Positions 44,929 through 57,628 of a stretch of DNA of 64,000 nucleotides are shown here, piece after piece. Position 1 is the first letter of the stretch. Every line of letters starts with the position of its first letter. Source of the DNA: Paramarasmius palmivorus. Lineage: Eukaryota; Basidiomycota; Agaricomycetes; Agaricales; Marasmiaceae. Below the pieces are notes generated by a model that did no database searches, had not been told where the DNA came from, and was given only the letters and a program-made list of their open reading frames with translations. The stretch lies in the NCBI GenBank assembly GCA_037176845.1, contig JAYKXP010000105.1, forward strand, positions 108,322 through 172,321. Reading direction: 5' to 3'. Position numbers and translations under genes: made by a program.

Positions 44929-47900
44929 ATGCCGTCTATCCTCAACTTGAAGTTCAAAGTCGGTCCCTTCGACGTGCACGGCGACGAGCTCATATACTCA
45001 TCTCCCCGGATTCTTACAGGGAAACAAGTCTTTTGTTGCATTCAGCAATTTGAACGATGCCGAATCTTTGACCAAGACGTGGAAGGTGAGCGGTTTTTGC
45101 TTCTTTTACCTCTTTGTTCATTCTTCTCATTTTTTAAACTTGGGTTATCTTCTAGGTGTGCACCAAGGTCGCTAGCTTTCTGGAGCAAGGTCAAAGGCTC
45201 GAAAACTTGAGCTGGCGACTATGGCACCTTCAAAACCTTATGGTCGACACGGACAATGCGAAATCCAAACGTGAATTCAAGAAGTTGTCAAAATGCATGA
45301 GCGACAAGCTGGACAAGGAGAAAGGACGGTGAGCTATCGTTCTTAGCCTTCACGACACCGAAAATTTCTGTTCCGGTCTAACCCTATGCCCTGATTTCTG
45401 ACGAATTCCGTTTCAACAGGAGTATCGAAGAACTCGAAGCCCCGGACTTCAAGAGAAACTCGTCTTTCGATATGATTCGTCAGCGAGCTGAGGAACGAGA
45501 GCGCAGTCGCGAGGCCAGCCAGAACGCGAAGCCGGGAACGATCAAACGCATGCAATTCACCTTTAGCGTCGATCAACCTACTCCCGTCAGTAACGCCCCT
45601 GTTCAGAAACCCGACTTGAAGCCCTCTCCAGAGTTCACCAAGCGTCCGCGGGCGGGCGTTCGTTCAGCCGCCACTGAGAAGGGCGGCGACCAGATGGTCG
45701 TCGTTGACGACGAGGGCAACGACAAGGATCCTCCTCTCACCCAACGCGGTCGTAAAGTCCCCATCTCTCCGGCTTCCTCTTCCAGTTCTCCGTCCTCGTC
45801 ATCTCTCTCAATCTCTTCTGCTTCAGCATTATCATCTGCAACTTCCACTGCATCTTCATCCTCGAGTCACGATTCCAGTCCGCAATATCTCAAGTTCCCT
45901 TCACTATTCTCCAACGATTTCGGACCTTCAGCATTACTGTATCCAACACCAACGCTCACGAACTCTATGAACTACGGAGAGGGGCTTAACCCAAGCTCCA
46001 ACCAGTCAGACGGCTTTAGCATTCCCCGTCCGACTATAGAACTTCCATTGGACGACATTCTCAGCAACGTAGAATCTCCACGCATCTGGTCTCCGCCTCC
46101 TACATTCCCAACTTCTTTCGTAGACCACCGGAACCACGAGGAAAAGGATCCACTATACCTTCCCATGTCCACATATCACCAGCAGGACGTCGTCATGCAG
46201 ACCGTCCCAATTACCACGCTTTCATCTGCTTCGTTCAATGATACCTCGTCCGAGAACGACAACGACAGCAGTAACGACAGCGACGACGAGGCTAGCGACG
46301 ACGTTGATCTCATGTCGACTACCACGCTCAGCAATGTGCCTCCCATCGCTCAACAGCATCATTCTATGCCCATGGCTGCACCTCCTCGTCTGCCTTCACC
46401 ACCTGCACCTTCCACGACCCCGACCCCAGCATCGACGACTGGTAAAGTCATTGGTCGTCCCAGGTCTGGTTCCTCCAAGGGTGCATCCTTCGGTGCCACC
46501 TACAGTGGCAGCACGGTCCCTTCGACAATTCGCGGTCGCCGAAACACCGTCAGTGGTCGACCTCAACTTACCGTTCGCACACAGAGCACGCGTTCTGCGA
46601 CGGTGACCAGTCTGAACCGCGGTAGTAACACGCCGACAGCATCGGCGATGAATAACACTGGCCCTGGTGGTGTCAAGGCTGAATGCTCCAACTGCGGTGC
46701 AACTCATACCCCTCTTTGGAGAAGAGGATTGAATGATGAGTTGAATTGTAACGCTTGTGGATTGTATTGCAAATTGGTAAGTCTTCTCGTAGTTACACTT
46801 TTGGTCGATGTGATGCTAATGGTGATTTATATTAGCATAAACGTCCCAGGCCCAAGACCATGAGAAACTCTCATGGTGAGGGACGAAACCAGAGTACTCC
46901 TCGTCAAGGAGACCGTCGACGTTGTTGGCAAGTACTTTAAAGACTTGGGTAAGATACTGTACTGACCTGACTGCCTTAGCTCAATGCTACAACTGTCACA
47001 CTACCGCCACTCCTCTTTGGAGGAAGGACGACGAAGGCAAGACCGTTTGCAACGCGTGAGTATTCGTTCTTCTGTGGAAGTCTCACATCCTGAGTCTCTT
47101 TGTAGATGCGGACTCTACTACAAACTTCACGGTTCTGCTCGTCCCATTTCCATGAAGTCTGATGTTATCCGCAAACGTTCGAGGCACGACGCCCGACGTG
47201 CAGCCAATGGTGCCTTGTTGGGCGAAACACCCTCTGCTAGCCCAGGTGTCAGCCGCCGTGCATCGCCTTCTCGGGAATCGTCACCAACCTTGGCTCCCGA
47301 CTCGTCCACTTCCACCTCCGCCAACAACCACTACGACTACAGCTCTGCCAATGACGAGTTCGACTACTGCCAGTCAACGTCTGAGCTCATTAACGCCTTG
47401 GGCGGAGAGTTCAACCAAAACAACCTTGAGTGGCGCTAACAACAACAACAACGTCAACGGTGTCACCGGCGTGTACGGCAGTAACCTTATGGAGCCATTC
47501 CAGTTCCCTGGACCATATCATCCCGACCACTTGCAGCAGTACGTCAACCCGATGGATCCTCTGCCGTTTGCCAACGCTGGTAATGAGTACGAGCGTGATT
47601 ACGGAAACAACAACAACGCCGAGTTGAGTCCTAGGACCAACAAGCGTCGTCGTATGAGCGTCGACTCTGCTTCCGAGCCACCTTCGTCGGCTGTTTCCTA
47701 CAGCTCATACAACGATGGCTACTCCTCGGCCACTTCGGCCACTTCTCATTCGCAGAGGTCGTCGATCGACTTCCCTTTCAGCACTTACCCGTCTGTGGGA
47801 GCGTATCAGACCAGTGCTGGCCCTGTGTTCCGAGGAACGACGAATCCGTTCTGGCATCCGCCGATGATGCTCGGTGCGGGACAGAAGGAGTCGCCAATGT

Positions 47901-48229
47901 ACCATCCTCCGATGTTGCCGCCTTCTGAGGAGAGCCCGATGGATTACCTCCACCCACCTCTTCTGCCTCCTGACGATGAAGCTCTGTTCTCGGCATACCT
48001 TCATCCACCCATGCTTCCTAACTGGGAAGGTAACAAGAACGACAACTCTGGTGATAACAGGCAGCAACAGGACGGCGGACATGACACCAATAATTCCGAC
48101 GGCAAGTTGGATGGTGTTAACGGCGACATGCAGATGCACCAGGACGCGTCTCATGATCTTAGCCAGCTCGTCTATCCCGGTGACTACGTGATGAGCGATG
48201 CGATGCAGATGTATTTCAAGGATCATTGA
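44929..48229 (+). CDS. GATA-type transcription factor with two adjacent zinc fingers
   Basis: A nuclear DNA-binding regulator. The N-terminal part contains DAESLTKTWK, intron, VCTKVASFLEQGQRLENLSW, matching the DUF1752/AreA N-terminal region. Then RKVPISP and long Ser/Pro/Asp-rich disordered stretches follow. Finger 1 is CSNCGATHTPLWRRGLNDEL...CNACGLYC (C-X2-C-X17-C-X2-C). Finger 2 is CYNCHTTATPLWRKDDEGKT...CNACGLYYKLHG. They are separated by only about 21 residues after splicing (GTGAGG...CCTTAG intron). The C-terminus is Asn/Gln/Pro-rich with KRRRMSVDSASEP and repeated YHPPMLPP-like motifs, and stops at 48229. Two joins are ambiguous: the first exon (44959-45019 may be an intron, or there is a one-base slip) and 47379-47430 (a possible intron needed to reach the C-terminal frame). 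Nitrogen or iron regulation is plausible from the family but not shown. Confidence 0.85.
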
Positions 48230-50788
48230 AGTGCTTTCTGTCGTTGTCGCTGGTGGTCGTTTCTCTATTTTCTTGAAATCCCTGCATATGCCTATGGAAT
48301 GATCTATGCTTCCTTCACATTATGTCACGTATGCTGCATTGTCTTTTTCAGCTCCCTCTTCTTCTCCGGGCCGGGCTCGGTGGATGGGACCTATCGTTGT
48401 ACAAATCATACGACCTGCATGTACCCTCACGTTTTCACACTACCGCAATCATGGACTTCCGCTCCACGATCCCGTGTTGTATTACAAGATTTCTGTTTCG
48501 CTCTGCGCAATTCTCCTTTCATCTCCCTTCAGTGAAACTATTTATTAATTTCAATTTCTTTATTCCTCCTGTCATTATTCCTTCAACATCACTTTTTATA
48601 GATGCTCTCAACACATCAAGCACGTCGCTTTGCTTTCGTATCATTTTATACAAGCCTCCGCAGTCACTTTTTTCCATCATCCTGCCACGCCAAGTATATC
48701 CACACAACGATACCGACGGGCTCACAAGTCACACATTCCTCTTCTTTCGTACACTTTTCTTCTATAGAAAAGCGCGTTGTCCTGTATTCTTCTTCCCTTC
48801 TTGTTTTCATTATTCGTGTGCTTGTACCTCGTCCTTTTTTATTCTTTCCTTCTCGCCTTCCCTTGTACCTAATACTGCATTCGCGAAGGGCGCGCGTTTT
48901 CGACCCCAAAATGAATATTTAATACCTGCCTGTAGCGATGGATCAAAATGTTCTAGTGCATTATAGTTACTAGTAATAATATCATTATTCGCATTGCATT
49001 CAAATGTTTCACTGTATCGTCGTCATACTCCTTCCTTCACGGAACTCTCTAGCTTCTCTTTCTCATTCATGGGAATGTAGGTGCGCATACAATGTATTTC
49101 GTGACGGCTAGTACTATGATTGACAGGTCACCCAACGCTGGGAACGGAGTAGGAGTGGAGAGGATACTGTTCTATAATTCACGCTCCAAGTGATCTGCAT
49201 ATGCTCTGAATCAGTGGGACATTCAGGAGGTCTAGAATTGTGAAAAAGCGGGAATGTGGCGTTTGACGGCCACAGGCCCAAGCCTTGGCCCCCTGCAACG
49301 TGCACAGTGAAGACGAATAGTTGGAACTAGCTTCGTGAAGCAGTTGGGGTGAGCCACGAAGTAGATGTGATTGCTCAGCTATCAATTAGATGTCGTTCTA
49401 GCAGATCATGCATCCCTACCATCATGATCTTGGAAAGCGAATGAAACTGTATATGGTCAAGATCAGAACGACAATTTAGACTTCGAAATGCACTGGAATG
49501 GTCACTTATCAGAATGTGCTGGTTGGCCCGGAGTTAGGAACCCGTTTGGAATAGGTGCAGGAACGCGGAATATTGGACCAAGGACGTTGGTTGGCACCTG
49601 TTGGCGACCGGTCGCTGGGATTGAAATTCATCATCGATAAGAAATAGGCGAGGCGGGCTCCCGACGACAAGAACGAATTTTTTGAGTATTTTTCTTTGAA
49701 AGGCAGTAGTAGGTAGTAACTTTGGAAACTCGAAGGTGGATTCTCTTAATCGCCCAGATACCAGGCCGGATGTAAGCTACTCAATCTCCTTGTTATCAGC
49801 ACGACGGACGGATCATTGGGAAGAACATACCGGTGTGCATATGGTTCCCCCGCTCAGCCAGGACTTTTGCCATAGACAGCTAGCGGCACAATATAATACA
49901 GGGCGCAAAACTTAGCACAGTGTTCAATTAAGTTCGTACCTTGCAATTGAAGATGAGATTTCACGTCAAGATACCAAGTGAGAAAGCAGATTTCGTTCAG
50001 AAAGCCAGTGGTCATGAGTTCAGCTTTGAACGCCACTGATAGAGCCATATGTGATATGTACCCGGATGCTTCCATCTCCGAGTCGAAAACAGATCTCGGG
50101 CACCGCATAACACGCGGAGTCCGCGTTGTAGAGTTCGAAAGCCATAGAATCGACACTATTCGACGTGTTCCAGATTTTGATACTGTCCGGAGAGTGATAC
50201 CAAGCTAGAGAAGGGGGCACCACGAGTCCTAGGTCGAGGTAAAGGAAGGAGCGACGCGTGAGAATTTCCTGGAATCGCATGTTCTCTTTCTCCACCACCG
50301 TCAGAAACGCGACAACAGCCAGATGTCTAGTAACTCCTAGAAGCTTCTTTCAACCACAACCATGGAGCGGCAGAACAATAAACCAGCGACGTGTCCACTT
50401 CGAAATATCCCCCAATGAACATACGGGCAAATTCCGCAGAGGAGGACCAGAGTCAGTGGGCGTCTCGAACAAGCTCGAATATCTGTAACGAAAGGCTGGA
50501 ATTTGCATTTGAACCCTCGATTACCACCATCTTCACCCATACATCGAGGTCACGAATCTAGGACGGAAACACGGAGTGTATGTCGTTCCATTGATCACCC
50601 GCTTTCCTGGTGACTGATTTCTTCCGTGTTCATAGACTGTAGTCGGACGATCTGGCGTGATGACGTACTGGCGCGGATTCGCCATCGAGAAGCGAAGAAG
50701 CAAATTTTTGCGGCAGCGATGCGAAACATATATGTAAGACCTGCTTCGCTCACGAGGTCCTCGTCCTTATCATCACTACCAATCAGCG
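48230..50788. other. Intergenic: GATA 3' region and sugar-transporter upstream region
   Basis: The first 700 bases are T/C-rich, consistent with a long 3' UTR of the GATA gene. The rest (49.0-50.8 kb) has only short frames. The minus frames at 49854-50298 contain hydrophobic pieces but no recognisable membrane-protein family. Confidence 0.45.
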
Positions 50789-52927
50789 ATGGTCGAATCC
50801 GAGTTGTCTGGGAAGAGGCTATATTACACTATTAACGCAGTTGCTGGTCTCGCGATATTCTTGTATGTGGCCTGTTCGTTGCACGTTTTATCCGGCTAAC
50901 GTTCCCTGATAGTTTTGGGTATGATCAAGGAATGATGGGTGGAGTGAACACTTCACCAGACTATGTTCGGGTTATGGGTTTGGGCACCTCAAGCTATCAG
51001 GGCCCCTCGGAAGGATATGTCGTGAAGATCACAGAGCCCACGAAGCAGGGTGGTATCGTCAGTAGTGCGTGTTATATCTTTGCCAATTTTCACCTTTGCT
51101 GATCGTACGATACGCAGTCTACTATCTCGGAACTCTAATCGGCTGCCTCATTGGTGGAATCACGGGAGATAGAATAGGACGCCTGAAAACTATGCTCATC
51201 GGTGGGCTATGGGTTCTCTTTGGGGCTGCCCTCCAATGTTCTGCTCAGAATCTTGCTTGGTATGAATCACCATATAACACTCGCTCAGTTATGTCAACAA
51301 AGAACATCTACAGGATGCTTTGCGCTCGGGTCATTAACGGAATAGGAACTGGGTATCTGAATGCTATTGTCCCGGTCTGGAGTGCGGAAGTTGCTACCCA
51401 TACCTCCCGAGGTGAGTTGAGATTTGCTCGACTCCGCTCAAATTCAAATACCTATGCAGGCGCATTCATCGCACTTGAATTCACTCTGAACATATTTGGG
51501 GTTGTTGTAGCCTACTGGCTAGAGTTTGGGCTAGGGTTCATTGGAGACGGACGTTCACAAGTTAGATGGCGCTTTCCAATCGCATTCCAAATCATACCGA
51601 TAATAGTCTTCATGGTTCGACCACCTTATGTTTGTTTGAGACTTTACTGACCGCCTAAAACAGATTGCCTTGCGCTGGATGCCAGAATCGCCAAGGTGGT
51701 TAGTCAAAGCTGGTCGTATGGAAGAAGCCCAATCAGTGTTGAGAAGGCTACGATATGCAGATGTGCCATCGACACCAGACGAAAAAGGTCAAGGCTCGGC
51801 CGAAGTAGAGTTCCTTTCTATTGTGGACGTGGTGAAGCTGGAGCAGAAGCATTCAAAGATGAACAGTTATTGGAACATGTTCTGGGGAATAGGGTCTGGG
51901 ATCTTCCACATTGCGAGACGCGTGCAGCTGTCAATCTTGGTTGCAGATCATCCAAGAGTACGTCTTCTTCACTAATGCGACACGGTTCTGCCTCTTTAAT
52001 GTTTACTTTTCCAGGTGGGTCGGAATAGCAGCTATAACGGTGTATGCCCCAACGATCTTTGCGGAAGCTGGATATGGTGCTAGAAAGTCGCAATGGTTAT
52101 CTGGTTTGAACAATGTACGTGTTTAGTTCTCTCGTCATTTACGCGCTCTGAACCGAAACATACAGATAACCTACACTATTTCTACTCTTTTTGCTGTTGT
52201 GACTATAGACCGATGGGGTCGGAGGATTGGGCTCTGGTGGGGCTCTGTTGGCCAAGGCATAGCTATGGTAAGACACCTCTACCCCTCGGAGACTGACTCG
52301 GGGCTGACACTCGTTTATAGTTTTTAGCTGGCGGCTTCACTCGCCTCCTCCGAGATCATCCAGAAAAGCAAGCAGAATACGGAGGCGCTGCAGCGTTCTT
52401 TGTATTCTTGTTCACTGCCGTTTTTGGAGCAACGTGGTTGACAATCCCATGGGTTTACCCCACTGAGGTCAGTGTACCAAATACCGAGGCCATTATCACA
52501 TGCCTAACCAATGCTCGGTTTACAGACGTTCCCATTGGAGGTTAGGGCAAAAGGAAACGCATGGGGTGTCGTGGGTTGGAGTATCGGGAATGGTTGGTTA
52601 ACACTACTGAACCCGGTTATGTTCAACCGGATCCAGGAAAAGTGAGTGTTGAGGCCGCTCTGTCCGAAGATATACACTAATCCGTCCACTTTCAGCACGC
52701 TATACATCTTCGCTGTCATCAACTTCCTCTCGATACCGATGGTATGGGCTTTCTATCCCGAAACAGCGAACCGTACTCTGGAAGAGATGGATCTACTCTT
52801 TGCGAGCAAGAGTCCATTTGTATGGGACGAAGAGAGGAATTTCAGGAAGCTCAAAGCAGAGATGGAGGCAACCGGTGGAGGAATCGACGATGTAGTTGAG
52901 AAACCCCCAGCAAAGGAGGCTGATTAG
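50789..52927 (+). CDS. MFS sugar transporter (SP family)
   Basis: Twelve-helix plasma-membrane sugar carrier. The start MVESELSGKRLYYTINAVAG leads over a short intron into FGYDQGMMGGV. Family signatures follow in order: GCLIGGITGDRIGRLKTML (loop 2-3), ARVINGIGTGYLNAIVPVWS, ALEFTLNIFGVVVAYWL, RWMPESPRWLVKAGR (PESPRWL), VTIDRWGRRIGLWWGSVGQ (loop 8-9), WVYPTE, and FYPETANRTLEEMDLLF near the end. About ten short introns are readable with GT-AG borders. One frame break occurs near 51937, where an extra T in ATCTTGG separates RRVQLSI from WLQIIQEWVGIAAIT with no splice site. It may be an assembly slip, since every other block is intact. Confidence 0.85.
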
Positions 52928-53131
52928 GCATAGCATAGCGCTGGGTCAGGGAGAGCACCAGTCGAGTAGAGCAAATGGATATATAGGCGCGGTGTAATGT
53001 ACAAGGGTAACAGAAAGTGAACACAATCAAAAACTCTTGATCTGACAGAAGGAGCAGTCCAGTAATATGTGCCCGAAAATGAAATGAGATGGCGACAGTG
53101 ATTCATCGAAAACCCGAAACACGAACTTCGT

Positions 53132-55602
53132 CTATTGTTCCTTGTATACCTCCTGAAGCGAGAGTCAGTTGTCTACTCGTAGCAGATGAACACTAAAGAA
53201 CTCGCCTCGATCTCTTTCTTGAAAGTCTCTGCGATCTTCTTTCTCTGGATCTTCTGCGCAGCGGTGACGAGGCCACTCTCAGGTGTCCACTCATCGGGCG
53301 TCAGAATGACAGCCTGGAGGATTTCCATGGGTTTGAAACCGTTCTTCTTGCCAACCTGAGCATCATATCTCAGTTGCGTTCCGATTAGGGTATTAGGAGG
53401 TACTGCTTACTGCATTGCATTCCTTCAGGACAATGGATACGACCTTAGGATCATGACAGAGATCACCAAGCGACCGACTCGCATCAATACCTTGAAACAT
53501 CTATCAGTACCATGTTCTCTTTGCTCTACGCGAACAATCACCACCTGCTGCAGAGAGCGAATGTCTCAAGTGCGCTTCATGAGGGATAATGATAGCAATA
53601 GGTTGCTTGGCGTCCGTCGAAGCGTGCACACAGATGTTACCAACGAGGTTACATGACTTGTACGTCGACTCCAGACGCTCGAGAGCAATGTACTGTGTGG
53701 CAATAGAGCGCGATCAGCTTCCTTGTTGATCAATCAAAAGAGACCTGAGCTTACCTCTCCTCCCTGCAGTTTCACGAGATTCTTGACACGATCAATCAGG
53801 GACAATGTACCATCAGGGTTCCATTGCCCAACATCACCGGTACGCATCCAGCCGTCCTTGGTGAAGATGGTCTCATCGTTGTTGAGATCAGGTCGCTTGA
53901 AGTAGCCCTTGGTGACTGAAGGTCCACGAATGCAGACTTCTCCCTGTGGGCGGTAAAAGAACGGTAAACGACAGTGCCACGCCCAGGTAAAAATAGCTCA
54001 ATCGCACCTGAGGAGGGTTGTTCTTGCTCGTGTATCCGGCCTCCTTGACATCAAGTAGCTTGATTTCTACAGAGGGTACCGGTAATCCGACAGTACCGTA
54101 GCGCATAAGCTCTGGAGGCAGAATAGCGCACATGCCACAAGACTCGGTCATACCGTAACCTATTGATGAAAGCGTGTTAGGAAGCATTCATATCAACCGA
54201 TTTACCAAACGAACCTTGAAGCATCATGACCAACGCCTTGTCCAGGAACTTCTGCGTCTCCTGCGAGATGGCAGCTCCTCCACAAAGTGCGATCCGGAGT
54301 CTGCCACCAGTCGCAGCACGAACGCCGCTCAGAACAACGCTATCAGCCAATTGGCTCAGAACAGGTACATTGTTCTTCTTTGCCGACATTGCACCGTTGA
54401 ATACTGCCTTCTTCACAGTACCACCGGAGTTAACCTTGCTGAGGATTCCCTTCCTGATGGTCTCCCAAACTGCTGGTACACCAACCATGATGCTTGGTCG
54501 GAAAGCGGCGATATCACCCTTGCATTTCCTCACAGAAGCATCAGTGAGGGTCTTAACGCGACCGTACCCAGTAGTCATACCGACAAAGATCATGATAATC
54601 TCGACGATATACTCGAGGACGTGTGCAAGAGGGAGATAGGCGAGGTAGGTATCGTCGTATGTGAGGTGGTGCCCTAGCAACAGATAAACGGCACCGACAG
54701 AGGCAATGAGGTTGCCGTGAGTGATGACGACTCCTTTGGGTGGACCAGTACTGCCAGAGGTATACATGATACACGCAGTATTTCGGGTTTCGGTCGGCGT
54801 GCTTTGAGTTCTTCACTGTCGGCAGGCTTCGATTTACCGAGGTTCCGTAGCTCATCGAGGGAGTAGGCTTTGATATCCTCGCGCACCTTGCGGATGTCGT
54901 CAACAAGGGTGGCTGAGGGTGTTCCGTCGTAAATGACAAATTTGACGGTGGGTGTTTGGCGGAGAACGTTGTAAAGGGTCGGAAGGAGTTCCGCGTTTGT
55001 AAAAAGACCAACACACTCGGGCTCATTCAGTGAATGGGCGAGACCCGATTCTCCGAGCGTGTCATACGCAGTCGCAATAGTTGTAGAAATGGAGCCGCAC
55101 GCGTTCGCCATGAGTTGCCAGTTGGGGCTAGTGCACAGTCAGCTCCACCTTAGGAATGGCCGGCCGAACAAAATACGTACCTCGTCTGAGCGAAAAGGTT
55201 GAAGATATGGTCGCTGGTGACCCCAATTTCAACCAAGCCTCGAGCAATCTCGGAAATTGCATCCTTAAGCTCGATAAAGTTGATGTACTTGTAGTCGCTC
55301 AACTCAAAGTACTTCCACTTCTTCTTCTCGGTAACTTCCTTGCCATCGACCATCTTTTTTACCTCCTTCTCCTCCTCGTGAGTGGCGACGATATCTCTCC
55401 ACCCAAGAGCATTTCTTGTACCGTGAGTTTTCGCAGCATGCTGAATGATGTCGTATATGGTGTCGATACCCTCAAAGGGTTGAGTGATGAGCTTGTTTGC
55501 AGAAATTGCGAGCCGACGAATAGGACCTTCGTCTGGACCGGCTGCCTCAGCAATCTCGACTGAGCCCTTGCCGAAATATCCTGGCTTGTTGGTGTGGGTC
55601 AT
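53132..55602 (-). CDS. Long-chain fatty-acid-CoA ligase (acyl-CoA synthetase)
   Basis: Activates long-chain fatty acids with ATP and CoA for lipid synthesis or oxidation. Starts MTHTNKPGYFGKGSVEIAEA. Blocks in order are NALGWRDIV, KYINFIELKDAISEIARGLV, ATAYDTLGESGL (A-loop region), the P-loop MYTSGSTGPPKGVVITHGN, YLPLAHVLEYIVE, VGVPAVWETIRKGI, LCGGAAISQETQ, YGMTESCGM, GWMRTGDVGQWNPDGTL and IDRVKNLVKLQGGEYIALE. The C-terminus reads AAQKIQRKKIAETFKKEIE, then a GC-AG intron (donor GCGAGT), then EVYKEQ and a stop at 53132. One base appears missing at about 54781 (GAAAT where GAAAAT would keep the frame between RRPKPE and ACIMYTSG). It is probably a homopolymer error in an otherwise intact gene. 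Confidence 0.9.
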
Positions 55603-57628
55603 GATGGTGGTAGGGAGTAGGGAAGGAGTTGAGTGCAAGAAACTTGGCGACGGGACAACTGCCGAGATGACGTTGAATTTGTATCAAAGGGCGGGGGACA
55701 GGTCATATGACGGTGCCAAGGGTCCATGGACCACGACTCTCCTTGGCTCCGTTCCCTCAAGTACTCAAAACAGCTAGGGTTGCCCAGGGCGCTCAAGGGT
55801 TGTTCTGACACAAGAATTCAAATCTGTACAGCCCGTAACAGCATTCGACTACTTTCCGCACAAAATACTGCAAAAAAGGGAGTCACTGCGGACGCCGATC
55901 AGACCAGTCAAAGACCAATACCCCAGAGAGGCCAGACCCAATATGGGGTTTCCCCAAGGCTCTTCAGCGATCGCCTCCAGCCCAAGAGCTGTCTAAATGG
56001 TTCCTGGATCCAATTTCTGTTGTTTTAGTTATTCTGGGCCTGCCATGAAAAATGTTCTGGGCATCTTTCAGGAGACTGTATCTGCAGGAACCCACATCAC
56101 TGACTGGTCGTGGTGGCGTCTCAGTTGACTTGATGCAGGGTCTCATCCTCTTGTCAACCTCTTGTTCGAAATCTATTCCCTGTACCTGGTCATCTTGCAA
56201 CGACATACTTCTCAGACGGTCCTGATACCTCAAGAATAGTATCTCTACGCAGTTTCTATCTTTCAGACACTCCGGTATCACTGATTCATGATGCAGTAGA
56301 ATGCAACCTAATATTAGCTGCTCTGCCTTAACGCTTCTTGATGAGGTTTAACAGAAGTTCGGTGATTACCAGGCATGTTTTATATGTAAGCCACGTTGAT
56401 ATCATCAACGATCTGAATGTTCTACTAATCATGACACATTCCATAGAGTATGGTCTTGAAGGCACGGACACCGATAAGCTTCCCAACGCCAGATAACCTG
56501 CATGTATCACTGCGATGGTAAATGCAACGCAAGCTAGAGGTGCATACTTCTGACCGTGTCTGCTTCAATCTTGACGTGCTCAAGTAAGTCTGGAATGATT
56601 CGGCTCAATTCTATTGATATTAATGCTTGGTTAATGCGCTCACCGTCAGAAATCAAGCGAACTGGCGAATAGCGTCCCTCGGATTTCATGACATATCGGC
56701 GCTTATCTGGAAAAGGTAAGTAATTATTGGAAGGATTTTTTGACGCTGACTCAAAGAACATTGCGGATAGTCTTAGCGAACTCTTAGCATTATACAAAGC
56801 TTCAGAAGTTGAATACACAGGTACAGAACAGCAAGCTTATTATTCCTGGGAGATAAGGATTGAATTGCCGACCCGACACAAGTTCATTTCTCATGCCCTG
56901 ATTAGACGGTTGAGAAGCTGGGCGAATTGATTTCTCTTGAAACGATTGCCTCTCGGATCAGAGAAAGGCGTCGAAAGGACCGAAATTGTCTTCAACATCG
57001 ACAGTGGCTAACCCCTGATGCCCGAGGCCTGAGTGCGTGTTCTGCTGGTCTACTCATTCGAAGAGCCATTATCCTTCTTGATTCACTTTCGAACTATTCG
57101 TTTTGGTATCTCTCGTTCAAGTTGCGAGTGTACGGTAACCATTTTTCAACGCATCTGCTCACGTTCCTCACGAGGTGTATCACCAAGACGATCGTCTTGG
57201 CGGAGACCAGATATCCATTACCCTCGTTCAAAAGACCGGGAGCTAGAAAGACGCTACACCAGATATATACTCTACGGGATCTCACACGGGCACATCAACT
57301 CCATGATATCCTCACAGGTAGCGGTGGTTCGAAGGTCGACTGAGACACAGACGCTAAATCGGGAGTAATCTTTACCTCTTTCATCTCTATGTAACTATCA
57401 GGTCGCTTGCAACCACGTACCCTCTAGATACATAAGTACACAAACCCGAGCGTCGTACCGTATGTTCTCGAAGTGGCAAATAGCATCGTACAGCGTGAAC
57501 TAGAGTGATTGGCGCCTCAAAGCTTGGGGTAAAGAGTACGACATCAGGAATGATTCCCGTTCACCCGAAATTCGGACACATGTCATATTGTTGATTCTAT
57601 GCTATGATACAATCTGAGGGAAACACTT
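55603..57628. other. Intergenic, no supported gene
   Basis: Short frames only, on both strands. The frames 56534-56818 (minus) and 56727-56930 (plus) overlap and have no domain. No repeat or mobile-element motif was recognised. Confidence 0.5.
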
